Positions 25,461 through 33,991 of a stretch of 39,731 nucleotides of DNA are shown here, piece after piece. Position 1 is the stretch's first letter, and each line of letters begins with the position of its first letter. The notes under the pieces are model-generated. The model saw nothing but the letters and a program-made list of their open reading frames with translations, did no database searches and was not told the DNA's origin. Source of the stretch: Collinsella sp. (GTDB taxonomy: Bacteria > Actinomycetota > Coriobacteriia > Coriobacteriales > Coriobacteriaceae); contig JAIHVJ010000003.1 of the NCBI GenBank assembly GCA_022720335.1, positions 1 to 39,731 on the forward strand, written 5' to 3'. A program made the translations under genes and the position numbers.

Positions 25461-26138
25461 ATGCTGTACGAGTTTTGTGCCGAGAACTTTGAGCGGGTGC
25501 CGGCGGCTATCGATGCCGGTGCAAGGCGTATCGAGCTGTGCGACAACCTCGCCGTTGGTGGCACTACGCCTTCGGCCGGCGTTATCAGCGCTACGACCAA
25601 CTATGCTCACGAGCACGATGCACGGGTGATGTGCATGATTCGCCCGCGTGGCGGCGACTTTCACTACAACCAGGACGAGCTGCGTATGATGGAGATGGAT
25701 CTGGGCCTTGCCGTGAGTGCGGGCGTTGACGGCTTGGTCTTTGGCTGCTGCAAGCCCTGCGCTGGCGGATGGGCGCTCGACGAACTTACGCTTGGCGCCC
25801 TCGTGATGGCTGCGGGCTGCGCGACCGAGGAGTGCAAGCGCGATCCTATCGACATCACTTTCCACATGGCGTTTGACCAGCTCTCGTCCGAGGCTCAGCT
25901 GGACGCCATTGACACGCTCGCCGACTGCGGCGTCACGCGCATTCTGACGCACGGTGGTACTGCCGGTACGCCGATCAAGGACAACTTCGAAAACCTGGCC
26001 CGCTTGATCGAGTACGCGGGCGACCGCCTGACCATCCTCCCCGGTGGCGGCATTTCCACGGCCAATCGCGATACCGTGGCGGCGGCACTGGGCGTCTCCG
26101 AGCTCCATGGCACCAAGATCGTGCCGCTGGAGGTATAA
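25461..26138 (+). CDS. cutC: CutC family protein (copper homeostasis annotation)
   Basis: 225 residues from ATG 25461 (MLYEFCAENF), with GGGGG about 8 bases upstream; the frame extends to 25404 without support. TIM-barrel CutC family: RIELCDNLAVGGTTPSAGVI near the start, MIRPRGGDFHY, GLVFG, FHMAFDQ, RILTHGG and LPGGGIS. The family was named from copper tolerance in E. coli, but its enzymatic role is not settled. It is coupled to the GalT-like gene four bases downstream, suggesting shared sugar or nucleotide metabolism rather than metal handling; that part is inference. Confidence 0.88.
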   Translation: MLYEFCAENFERVPAAIDAGARRIELCDNLAVGGTTPSAGVISATTNYAHEHDARVMCMIRPRGGDFHYNQDELRMMEMDLGLAVSAGVDGLVFGCCKPCAGGWALDELTLGALVMAAGCATEECKRDPIDITFHMAFDQLSSEAQLDAIDTLADCGVTRILTHGGTAGTPIKDNFENLARLIEYAGDRLTILPGGGISTANRDTVAAALGVSELHGTKIVPLEV

Positions 26139-26141
26139 CCC

Positions 26142-26939
26142 GTGGCGCTGGTATTTGACGTTCAGCAGGCGAACGGTAAGCCCGACGACAACCGTCGTCC
26201 CGGCACCGCGTGCCCCTTTTGCGATACCGAGGAACTCGCCAATATCATCCGGCGCGACGGTGACTGCATCTGGCTCGAGAATAAGTTTAAGACCTTGCGG
26301 GCCACTCGCCAGACCGTATTGATTGAGTCGTCCGACCACGACGCCGATCTGGTGACCTATGCGCCGGACGAGCTGCATCATGTTATGCGGTTTGCTCTGG
26401 ATTGCTGGCAGCGGATGATTGACTCCCGACAGTATCGCAGCGTTCTCATGTACAAGAACAAGGGCCCACTTTCGGGCGGCAGTCTGGCCCATCCACACAT
26501 GCAGATTGTGGGCTTGGAACAGGAGGACGGCTATGCGGCGCTGACCTCAGCCAACTTTGAAGGCATCGATGTCTGGCGGCAGGGGAGAATCTCGGTCAAC
26601 ATCTCAACCGAGCCGATCATGGGATTCTTTGAGGTCAACGTCTCGGCTCCACGGGGAATCGCCGCCAGCGACGACGCCCGCGACCAAGCCGAAGCGGACC
26701 TGTTTGCCGATGCGATTCAGGTGGCCCTGCGCTATATCCTGCACGAGCACCACGGTGGCCGCGCGGAGTCGTACAACTTGTTCTTTTACCACATGGACGG
26801 CCGGACCATTGCCAAGGCGCTTCCGCGTTGGGTGGTTTCGCCCTACTTTGTCGGATATCGTTTGGCCCAGGTTAATGCCGAGACTACGCTCGATATCGAT
26901 GCTGAGCGCCTGCGTGCGCATCTGGAAACGCTCGTATAG
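26142..26939 (+). CDS. GalT-like HIT-superfamily protein (DUF4931 type)
   Basis: 265 residues from GTG 26142, three bases after the cutC stop, with GGAGG from the cutC end as ribosome binding site. A CPFC pair (C24, C27) suggests a zinc site. The GGSLAHPHMQIVGL segment holds H117-P-H119-M-Q121, equivalent to the HPHxQ active site of galactose-1-phosphate uridylyltransferase, so a nucleotidyl- or phosphate-transfer reaction through a His intermediate is plausible. A further cluster EHHGGRAESYNLFFYHMD lies at about 205-222. It is much shorter than GalT (about 350). Substrate unknown. Confidence 0.75.
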   Translation: MALVFDVQQANGKPDDNRRPGTACPFCDTEELANIIRRDGDCIWLENKFKTLRATRQTVLIESSDHDADLVTYAPDELHHVMRFALDCWQRMIDSRQYRSVLMYKNKGPLSGGSLAHPHMQIVGLEQEDGYAALTSANFEGIDVWRQGRISVNISTEPIMGFFEVNVSAPRGIAASDDARDQAEADLFADAIQVALRYILHEHHGGRAESYNLFFYHMDGRTIAKALPRWVVSPYFVGYRLAQVNAETTLDIDAERLRAHLETLV

Positions 26940-26969
26940 CAAGACTATCACCCGCGTAATGCGGACAGT

Positions 26970-27968
26970 CTAGCGTTCCATGGCATCGCGGCCGGCCTCG
27001 ACCCGCTTGCGCTGGGCGGCGCGCTCCTCGCCGGTCAGACGCTCAAAGAGATGCCCGATAAGCGAGGCGAGCACCTGCTGAAACAGGGTGCCGCACATGA
27101 CGGGAAACACGACCTCGCCGGGAAAATACTGTGTGGCGATGACAGCGCCCGAAGAGATATTACGCATGCCGCAGGTAAAGCACATGGTAGTCGTCTCGCT
27201 ATATGGCAGATGCAGCGCGCGGGCGACCAGAATGCCCATGACAAAACCGCTGATGGCGAACACCAGAATAAAGAGGGCGACTTCCAGGCGCACCGCGTTC
27301 ATGTGTAGCACGTACTCGCTCATGGCGGTGGAGTTGGACGCGATGACGCCCATCATCATAAATTTGCAGGCGGGCGAGAGCGCGGGGGAGAGCTTCTCGT
27401 GTCCCCGTCCGCGCGTGAGCTCGTTGATCACGATGCCGAGGATGGCAGGGATGGCAATCATAAAGGCCATGTTCTGCATCATGCCCGGAACATCGATTGC
27501 AACGGTGGCACCCAGCAGGAGCTTGAGCGTGAGCGGAATCGTCACGGGCGATATAACCGAAGACGTCAGGATGATGGTGAGTGCGAGCGGGCCGTTGCCG
27601 CCGAACATGCTAATCCACATAAAGGCAGTGACTGCCACAGGCACGCTGTATTCGAGCACAATGCCGCAGACAAGGTTGGGGTTGGAGCCAAAGAACAGTG
27701 AGCCCATGGCATACGCCGCGATGGGGATGATTACAGCCGAGACAAATAACGCCAAAATCAGATGCAGGGGACGGCGGAACACTTCAGCTACCTGGTGGAA
27801 GGTGTTACTGAGCGCGCCTTGGAAGGTCATAAAGGCAAACAAGGTGGGAACGATGGGCTTGAGAACGCCGATCTGCTGAGGAAAGAGCACGCCGAGCGCC
27901 ACGCAAATCGGAACGATGATCTGCATGTGCCCCGCGAGAAACTTGCCCAGTCCAACCCATTGCTTCAT
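26970..27968 (-). CDS. Bile acid:sodium symporter (BASS) family transporter
   Basis: 332 residues from ATG at 27968 (MKQWVGLGKFLAGHMQIIVP); ribosome binding site weak (GGGAG 12 bases upstream). About nine to ten transmembrane helices, with the family-typical FAFMTFQGALSNTF, LEYSVPVAVTAF, CFTCGMRNISSGAVIA and FPVMCGTLFQQ. BASS proteins move organic anions with sodium; bacterial members take bile acids, pantoate, pyruvate or 2-keto acids, so the name does not fix the substrate. Monocistronic, convergent with the GalT-like gene over 30 bases and divergent from the RecJ fusion. Confidence 0.85.
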   Translation of the reverse strand: MKQWVGLGKFLAGHMQIIVPICVALGVLFPQQIGVLKPIVPTLFAFMTFQGALSNTFHQVAEVFRRPLHLILALFVSAVIIPIAAYAMGSLFFGSNPNLVCGIVLEYSVPVAVTAFMWISMFGGNGPLALTIILTSSVISPVTIPLTLKLLLGATVAIDVPGMMQNMAFMIAIPAILGIVINELTRGRGHEKLSPALSPACKFMMMGVIASNSTAMSEYVLHMNAVRLEVALFILVFAISGFVMGILVARALHLPYSETTTMCFTCGMRNISSGAVIATQYFPGEVVFPVMCGTLFQQVLASLIGHLFERLTGEERAAQRKRVEAGRDAMER

Positions 27969-28050
27969 ATGCTCTTGTGACTCCCTTTGTTCGTGAATCC
28001 GTTTTGAATGGATATGCTAGACGCTCGCATGCGTCCGTGCGTCAGAAACG

Positions 28051-28065
28051 CTCGAATATTTCGAG
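28051..28065. promoter_or_regulatory. Palindrome in the BASS/RecJ divergent region
   Basis: CTCGAA-TAT-TTCGAG, a perfect 6-bp inverted repeat with a 3-base centre, about 58 bases upstream of the -35 region of the RecJ-side promoter. A possible dimeric regulator site; nothing else supports it. The 275-bp gap 27969-28243 otherwise holds a hairpin GACGC-tcgcat-GCGTC near 28020 and the promoter below. Confidence 0.3.
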
Positions 28066-28108
28066 GCTATTACCGCCCTCGTTTATCGAAACCACGGCGT
28101 GCTGGACG

Positions 28109-28135
28109 TTGTGCGTCCGCGCTGCACGGTATAAT
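28109..28135 (+). promoter_or_regulatory. Probable promoter of the recJ-rel operon
   Basis: Consensus -10 TATAAT at 28130-28135 with a -35-like TTGTGC at 28109-28114 (15-base spacing, slightly short). Transcription would start about 28142, leaving a leader of some 50 bases before the short ORF at 28192. Confidence 0.6.
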
Positions 28136-28191
28136 AAATCCGTTCAACAGATCTGCCTGCCGAAGCGGGCATACACAGAGGACTCATCGCT

Positions 28192-28257
28192 ATGAACCGT
28201 GAGAGGTATCGCGGCGACCTGCCCCTATCGGGGGTGGGCGCCTATGTCATCGCTTAA
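28192..28257 (+). CDS. Short leader ORF (21 aa) overlapping the RecJ-fusion start
   Basis: ATG 28192 has a good AGAGGAC ribosome binding site about eight bases upstream. The peptide MNRERYRGDLPLSGVGAYVI-A ends at TAA 28255-28257, 14 bases inside the next gene, whose likely ATG is at 28244 in another frame. The layout suggests a leader peptide whose translation is coupled to the RecJ fusion. Alternatively it is the N-terminus of an older gene cut by a frameshift, or chance. Not recognised. Confidence 0.4.
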   Translation: MNRERYRGDLPLSGVGAYVIA

Positions 28258-31200
28258 GACGACGCATCGCTGGGCGGTCGCTCGGCAAAACCCCGAGCTC
28301 GAAAAGGAGCTTTCGGCTGGCCTGGGCATACCCGGGCTGGTGGCGCGCATTATGGTTGCACACGGCATTACATCCATCGAGGAAGGCCAGCTGTTTTTGA
28401 CACCTTCGCTCGATCGCGACTGGGCCGACCCACTCATTATCCCGGGCATGTCGGTCGTTGCCGACCGCGTCGAGCGTGCTATTCGCAACCACGAGCACAT
28501 CGCGGTCTTTGGCGATTTTGACGTTGACGGTATTACGTCGACCTGCCTGTTGACCGAGGCACTGCGCACGTTTGGCGCCAATGTCACACCATTCATCCCG
28601 CACCGCTTTGACGAGGGATATGGCCTTTCGCGCGCGGCGCTCGACCGCGTCAACGAGCTCGCCCAACCCAATCTGATCGTGACCGTTGATAACGGTATCG
28701 CGGCGAAGGAGGAGGTCTCCTATCTGGAGAGCCTGGGAATCGATCTGGTGGTCACGGACCATCACGAGCCCTCCGATCAGGTGCCGCAGGGCGTGCCCCT
28801 AACCGACCCTAAGCTCGAGGACGAGGGCCCCTCGCGCGAGCTTGCCGGTGCCGGCGTGGCGCTCAAACTGGTGCAGGTCCTGGGTGAGCGCCTGGGCAAG
28901 CCGTCGTATTGGCGTTCGCTAATCGAGGTCGCGGCGCTGGGCACCGTGTCCGACATGATGCCGCTCACGCCCGAGAACCGTGCGCTGGTTGCCGAGGGCA
29001 TCCAGCAGATGCGCGTAACCGCTCGCCCCGGCTATATCGCGCTTGCCGCGCTCGCCAAGGCGGACCTTTCGAGCATTACGGCGGATGGCCTATCGTTCTC
29101 GCTCATTCCCCGCTTAAACGCTGCCGGTCGCATGGCCGATCCCAAGCTGGCGCTCGACCTGCTGCTTGCCCGCGATCCCATCGAAGCAAGTGCGCTGGCG
29201 GCTGAGCTCGAGGAAATCAACCGCCAGCGCCGTGAGATCGAGGCGGAGCTCACGCGCGATGCCATGGCAAAGGTCGAGAAGACCTATGACGGCGGACGCG
29301 CGATCGTTGTGGGCGGCGAAGGCTGGCACGAGGGCGTCAAGGGCATCGTGGCAAGCCGTCTGACCAACCGCTATCACGTGCCGGCGCTGCTGTTCTCGAT
29401 CGAGGACGGTATCGCGCGCGGTTCTGGTCGCTCGGTGGGCAAAGTTAACCTGTTTGACGCCGTCGAGCGCTGTTCCGACCTGCTGATTCGTCGCGGCGGA
29501 CATGCCGGTGCGGTGGGTGTGACCATCGAGGCGTCCAAGCTCGACGAGTTCCGTCGACGTCTTTCCGCCGTGCTGTCCGAGCTTCCCGCCGAAGACTTTG
29601 AGGACACCGACGAGGTTGCCGCCACGGTCGACCTTTCCGAGTTGAATATCGAGACTATAGAGCAGATCTCCCGTCTTGAGCCGTTTGGCCAGGGCAACAA
29701 GGTGCCGCTGTTGGCGGCCGAGGGCGTGACAATGTGCGATCGCGCCGTGGTGGGCAAAACCGGCGAGCACATGCGCTTCGTGGCTACGGATGGCGCTGCG
29801 AGCGTTCCGGCCATCATGTTCCGTGTGCCGCAGATCGATAAGCTCATCAATTGCGATAGCGCCGTCGATTTGGTGTTCGAGGCCGTGGCCGAGCATTGGC
29901 AGGGGCGTGTGAAGCCCAAGCTCATGATCAAGGATGTTCTGGTCCGCGATACCGCGCTGCTCAGCGTCGACGATCCGGCATGCGAGCTTCGTCGTGGCGT
30001 GCAGCCGGCGGATTCCGGCCTGCGCCTGGAGTCGCGTAAGCGCGAGACGCTCGCCCAGCTTTCCTATACCGAGCTCACGCGCTCGCTTATCCATAGCTTT
30101 ATCGGATCGAACCAGCCGCACCGCGCGCAGGTTGAGGCGCTCGACGCCTTGGCCGATCACCAGAGTGTCTTGGCGGTTATGGGAACGGGCCGCGGCAAGT
30201 CGCTCATCTTCCACGTGCATGCCGCACGCGAGGCGATCCTTCGCGGGCGTGCGAGCATTTTTGTCTATCCGTTGCGTGCGCTCGTTGCCGACCAGGCCTA
30301 TCACCTCTCATCGACGATGGCTGCGCTCGGCATTGGCGTGGGCGTGTTGACCGGCGAGACCGTGGAGGCAGCGCGCGATGACGTGTTTGCCGGCCTGGCT
30401 TCGGGCCGCACCGGCATCGTGCTCACGACGCCTGAGTTCCTGTCTATTCACCGCGACCGCTTTGCGCGCTCGGGGCGCATCGGTTTTGTCGTTATTGACG
30501 AGGCGCATCATGCCGGCCTTGCCAAGGGCGGCGACCGTAGCGCCTATCTCGACATGCCCGATATCCTCAAAGCCCTGGGCGATCCGGTCGTTATGGCTGC
30601 GACGGCCACCGCGACGGCTCCGGTCGTGGCCGAGCTTGCCCGCATGTTGCCGATCACTCGCACGGTGGTCGACGAGACGGTGCGCGAGAACCTGCAGCTC
30701 GAGGACGACCGCGACCTTGCGAGCCGCGAGAACCGTTTGGTGTCGATCGTGGCGACGGGGGAGAAGACCGTCATTTACGTCAATTCGCGCGACCAGTCCG
30801 TGGCGCTCGCCAAGACGTTGCGCAAGCGTGTGCCCGATTGCGCAACCCATATCGCGTTCTATAACGCGGGGCTTGCGCGTTCCGATCGCCGTCGCGTGGA
30901 GGAAGCATTCCGAGACGGAAGCCTCAGCTGCATCGTTTCGACCTCCGCCTTTGGCGAGGGCGTCAACCTGCCCGATATCCGCCATGTCGTGCTCTACCAC
31001 ATGCCGTTTGGCGCCATTGAGTTCAACCAGATGAGCGGGCGTGCCGGTCGTGACGGACAGCCCGCCGTGATCCACCTGCTCTATTCGTCGCGCGACGCCC
31101 GCATCAACGAGCGCCTGCTCGACTGCTACGCACCCGAGCGCGACGAACTCGTCACGCTCTATCGCGCGCTGCAGACCATGTGGCGCTCCAACCGCGGTAA

Positions 31201-31531
31201 GACCGGGGATGATTCATTCTGCGCAAGCGATATCGACATCGCGCAGATGTGCCTTGCCATCGATGCTCGCACGCCGGTCGACGAGCGTTCGGTGGCAAGC
31301 GGCCTGGGAATCTTCGAAGAGCTTGGTTTCTGTCGCGTTTCGGGGTTTGACGACTCCCGTCGCATCGCGATGGCCGAAAACCCCGGCCGCGTGCAATTGA
31401 GCAGGTCAATTCGCTATTTGGAGGGCTTGCGCTCGCGCATGGAGTTTTCGGCTTTCCGGAGCTGGGCGCTCGATTCGTGCGCTTCTGATATGCTAGCCAA
31501 AGTTAACCGCCCGATCGTACCGCGGGCCTAG
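28244..31531 (+). CDS. recJ: RecJ single-strand exonuclease fused to a RecQ-like SF2 helicase
   Basis: 1095 residues from ATG 28244 (MSSLKTTHRW), with GGGGGTGG six bases upstream; a GTG at 28199 is less likely. Residues about 1-590 are a complete RecJ: FGDFDVDG (about 90), TVDNGIA, VTDHHEP (about 171-177), ALGTVSDMMP, then DHHA1 with GRMADP, GSGRSVGKVNLF and RRGGHAGAVGVTI, and an OB region LEPFGQGNKVPLL. Residues about 610-1000 are an SF2 helicase: Walker A GTGRGKS (about 647), VVIDEAHHAG (DEAH, about 752), AATATAT, FGEGVNLPDIRHVVLYHMP and NQMSGRAGRDG, closest to RecQ in style. No RQC or HRDC domain is evident at the C-terminus, which is short and helical. A separate RecQ and RecJ act together in RecF-pathway end resection, so the fusion would couple unwinding and 5'-3' degradation in one chain. 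Followed by rel after 15 bases. Confidence 0.92.
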   Translation: MSSLKTTHRWAVARQNPELEKELSAGLGIPGLVARIMVAHGITSIEEGQLFLTPSLDRDWADPLIIPGMSVVADRVERAIRNHEHIAVFGDFDVDGITSTCLLTEALRTFGANVTPFIPHRFDEGYGLSRAALDRVNELAQPNLIVTVDNGIAAKEEVSYLESLGIDLVVTDHHEPSDQVPQGVPLTDPKLEDEGPSRELAGAGVALKLVQVLGERLGKPSYWRSLIEVAALGTVSDMMPLTPENRALVAEGIQQMRVTARPGYIALAALAKADLSSITADGLSFSLIPRLNAAGRMADPKLALDLLLARDPIEASALAAELEEINRQRREIEAELTRDAMAKVEKTYDGGRAIVVGGEGWHEGVKGIVASRLTNRYHVPALLFSIEDGIARGSGRSVGKVNLFDAVERCSDLLIRRGGHAGAVGVTIEASKLDEFRRRLSAVLSELPAEDFEDTDEVAATVDLSELNIETIEQISRLEPFGQGNKVPLLAAEGVTMCDRAVVGKTGEHMRFVATDGAASVPAIMFRVPQIDKLINCDSAVDLVFEAVAEHWQGRVKPKLMIKDVLVRDTALLSVDDPACELRRGVQPADSGLRLESRKRETLAQLSYTELTRSLIHSFIGSNQPHRAQVEALDALADHQSVLAVMGTGRGKSLIFHVHAAREAILRGRASIFVYPLRALVADQAYHLSSTMAALGIGVGVLTGETVEAARDDVFAGLASGRTGIVLTTPEFLSIHRDRFARSGRIGFVVIDEAHHAGLAKGGDRSAYLDMPDILKALGDPVVMAATATATAPVVAELARMLPITRTVVDETVRENLQLEDDRDLASRENRLVSIVATGEKTVIYVNSRDQSVALAKTLRKRVPDCATHIAFYNAGLARSDRRRVEEAFRDGSLSCIVSTSAFGEGVNLPDIRHVVLYHMPFGAIEFNQMSGRAGRDGQPAVIHLLYSSRDARINERLLDCYAPERDELVTLYRALQTMWRSNRGKTGDDSFCASDIDIAQMCLAIDARTPVDERSVASGLGIFEELGFCRVSGFDDSRRIAMAENPGRVQLSRSIRYLEGLRSRMEFSAFRSWALDSCASDMLAKVNRPIVPRA

Positions 31532-31546
31532 GGGAAGGGGACCTCG

Positions 31547-33907
31547 ATGGATGCCGCAGCCCGTACCGCCCATGATTCCACCCTCCAGCCGTTTTCGGAG
31601 ATGGAGCACTATAAGCATGCCGATGAGCTGCCGCCCGAGATTATGGCGGACAGCTACGACAAGCTGGAGCGCCTGTGTCTCAAATATATGAATGAGGACG
31701 ACTTTTCTAAGGTTGAGCAGGCCTACTGCTTTGCCGCCGAGAAGCACTGCAACCAAAAGCGCCGCTCGGGCGAGATGTACATCAACCATCCCGTCGAGGT
31801 AGCCATCATTCTGGCCGACCTCAAGATGGACTGCGACGTGGTGTGCGCCGCGCTGCTGCACGATACCGTCGAGGATACCGAGACCTCGCTTGCTGATGTC
31901 TCCGGCCTTTTTGGCGATACAGTGGCCGAGCTTGTCGACGGCGTGACCAAGCTCACCAATATCGAAGTCGACAGTATGGACGAGAAGCAGGCGCTCACGC
32001 TGCGCAAGATGTTCCTCGCCATGTCCAAGGACATCCGCGTCATCATCGTCAAGCTTGCCGACCGCCTGCACAACATGCGTACACTGGCTGCCCTTCGCGA
32101 GGATCGTCGCCTGTTTAAGGCGCGCGAGACCATGGACGTGTATGCGCCCCTGGCCGACCGTTTGGGCATGAGTTCCATTAAGTGGGAGCTCGAGGACCTG
32201 TCCTTCTTCTATCTGGAGCCCGATGCCTACCAGCGCATCGCGCGTATGGTGGCGGAGTCGCGCGAGGTTCGCGAGCGCTATCTGGCCGAGACCATCAAGA
32301 CGCTCACCGACGAGCTCAACCGCATTGGCCTGGAGGGCTTCCAGATCAACGGCCGCTCCAAGCACTATTGGTCCATCTACCAAAAGATGAAGCGCAAGGG
32401 CAAGGAATTCTCCGAGATCTACGACCTGGTGGCACTGCGCGTCATCACGCATTCGGTGCGCGATTGCTACTCCACACTCGGCGCGGTGCATACACTGTGG
32501 CACCCCATGCCCGGTCGCTTTAAAGACTATATCGCCATGCCCAAGGTCAATAACTATCAGTCGCTCCATACGACGGTTATCGGCCCCACGGCCCGCCCGC
32601 TCGAGATTCAGATTCGAACCTATGAGATGCATGAGCAGGCCGAGTACGGCATTGCCGCCCACTGGCTCTATAAGAAGTCGGGCGGATCGTCTGCGTCTAA
32701 GACCAATGATGCCCAGCGGCTGGACGACCAGATTAACTGGCTCAAACATTCGCTCGATTGGGCTGCGTCTGATGAGATCACCGACGCCAAGGAATACCTG
32801 CATTCGCTGAAGGTCGACCTCTTCGATCAAGAGATCTTCGTCTTTACGCCCAAGGGTGAGGTCATGGCGCTTCGTGCCGGTTCCACGCCGCTCGACTTTG
32901 CCTACGCCGTTCACACCGAGGTGGGAAACCACTGCGTCGGCGCTAAGATCAACGGTGCGGTGGCCCCGCTCACGCACGAGATCAAGACGGGCGACCGCGT
33001 TGAAATCCTGACCAACAAGAGTTCCAAGCCGTCTCGTGATTGGCTCAAGATCGTTAAGACGCCTTCCGCCAAGTCAAAGATCCGCCGCTATTTTGCCGCC
33101 GCGACCAAGGACGACGACGCTGCTGCCGGCCGCGATATACTGGCCAAGGACTTGCGCAAGCGCGGGTATGGCATCTCTACGCCGCGATCCACGCGTGCGC
33201 TCAACGCCGTGGCGGAGCAGCTAAACTTCAAGCAGCTCGAGGACCTGTTTGCCGCCGTGGGCGCCGGCAAGGTTGCCCCGCGCGCTGTGGGTAACAAGGT
33301 CGAGCAAATCTTGGACCCCAAGCCCGAGGAACAGCTCACCAAGGCCGAGGCTATCGCCGGGGTCGTGAAACAGCCGGCCCGAGGCTCCAACCGAAAGCCG
33401 CAAAAGCGCGGCAAGAGCGCCAGTAACGGCATTATCGTCAAGGGCGAGAGCAACAGCGGCCTGCTGGTCCGTCTGGCACATTGCTGCAATCCGGTGACGG
33501 GCGACGATATCGTCGGCTTCATCACGCGCGGTCGTGGCGTTTCGGTGCATCGCGCCAACTGCCCCAACGTCAAGGGTCTTATGGAGCATCCCGAGCGCAT
33601 GATCGAAGTGGAGTGGGACGGCGCTGCCGACACCCTCTTCCAGGTCGAGATCGTGGTCGAGTGCCTGGACCGCATGGGCCTGCTCAAGGATGTCACTATT
33701 GCCATTGGCGATGCGGGCGGCAATATCCTTTCTGCCGCCACGTCGACCAACCGCGAGGGTATTGCAACCCTGCGCTTTATGGTCGAGATCTCGGACGCGA
33801 GCGGTCTGGATCCGCTGCTGGCCTCTATCAGCAGCGTTGACTCGGTCTACGACGCACGCCGCCTGATGCCCGGTGAGGGTGGAGCCCAGCTTAAGCGCCG
33901 CGTTTAG
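31547..33907 (+). CDS. relA: Bifunctional (p)ppGpp synthetase/hydrolase (RelA/SpoT family)
   Basis: 786 residues from ATG 31547 behind AAGGGG, 15 bases after the RecJ-fusion stop. Domain order is complete: HD hydrolase with LLHDTVEDT (about 102-110), synthetase with GRFKDYIAMPKVNNYQSLHT (about 322-341) and EIQIRT, TGS (IFVFTPKGEVMALRAG, about 428), a zinc-finger-like/helical region including AHCCNP, and a C-terminal ACT domain (about 700-775). Both catalytic motifs are intact, so this is a Rel-type enzyme that makes and degrades (p)ppGpp. The order recJ-rel resembles the recJ-apt-rel cluster of Firmicutes, here without apt. Confidence 0.96.
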   Translation: MDAAARTAHDSTLQPFSEMEHYKHADELPPEIMADSYDKLERLCLKYMNEDDFSKVEQAYCFAAEKHCNQKRRSGEMYINHPVEVAIILADLKMDCDVVCAALLHDTVEDTETSLADVSGLFGDTVAELVDGVTKLTNIEVDSMDEKQALTLRKMFLAMSKDIRVIIVKLADRLHNMRTLAALREDRRLFKARETMDVYAPLADRLGMSSIKWELEDLSFFYLEPDAYQRIARMVAESREVRERYLAETIKTLTDELNRIGLEGFQINGRSKHYWSIYQKMKRKGKEFSEIYDLVALRVITHSVRDCYSTLGAVHTLWHPMPGRFKDYIAMPKVNNYQSLHTTVIGPTARPLEIQIRTYEMHEQAEYGIAAHWLYKKSGGSSASKTNDAQRLDDQINWLKHSLDWAASDEITDAKEYLHSLKVDLFDQEIFVFTPKGEVMALRAGSTPLDFAYAVHTEVGNHCVGAKINGAVAPLTHEIKTGDRVEILTNKSSKPSRDWLKIVKTPSAKSKIRRYFAAATKDDDAAAGRDILAKDLRKRGYGISTPRSTRALNAVAEQLNFKQLEDLFAAVGAGKVAPRAVGNKVEQILDPKPEEQLTKAEAIAGVVKQPARGSNRKPQKRGKSASNGIIVKGESNSGLLVRLAHCCNPVTGDDIVGFITRGRGVSVHRANCPNVKGLMEHPERMIEVEWDGAADTLFQVEIVVECLDRMGLLKDVTIAIGDAGGNILSAATSTNREGIATLRFMVEISDASGLDPLLASISSVDSVYDARRLMPGEGGAQLKRRV

Positions 33908-33944
33908 TCGCGACGAACGTGTCACATTATCGATATTCGCTACA

Positions 33945-33970
33945 CTCGAGGCATCGTTTGATGCCTCGAG
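33945..33970 (+). terminator. Perfect 11-bp hairpin before the MBL gene
   Basis: CTCGAGGCATC (33945-33955), loop GTTT, GATGCCTCGAG (33960-33970), followed by TTCTATAG and directly by the GAGAGGAGAG ribosome binding site of the next gene. It may end rel transcription (weak T content) or act as a 5' mRNA structure, since a -10-like GCTACACT lies just before it. Confidence 0.55.
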
Positions 33971-33991
33971 TTCTATAGAGAGGAGAGGGAC

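Noticed and set aside
27977..28202. Small plus-strand frames in the BASS/RecJ gap
   Set aside because: No ribosome binding site, Arg/Ser-rich random composition, and overlap with the probable promoter.
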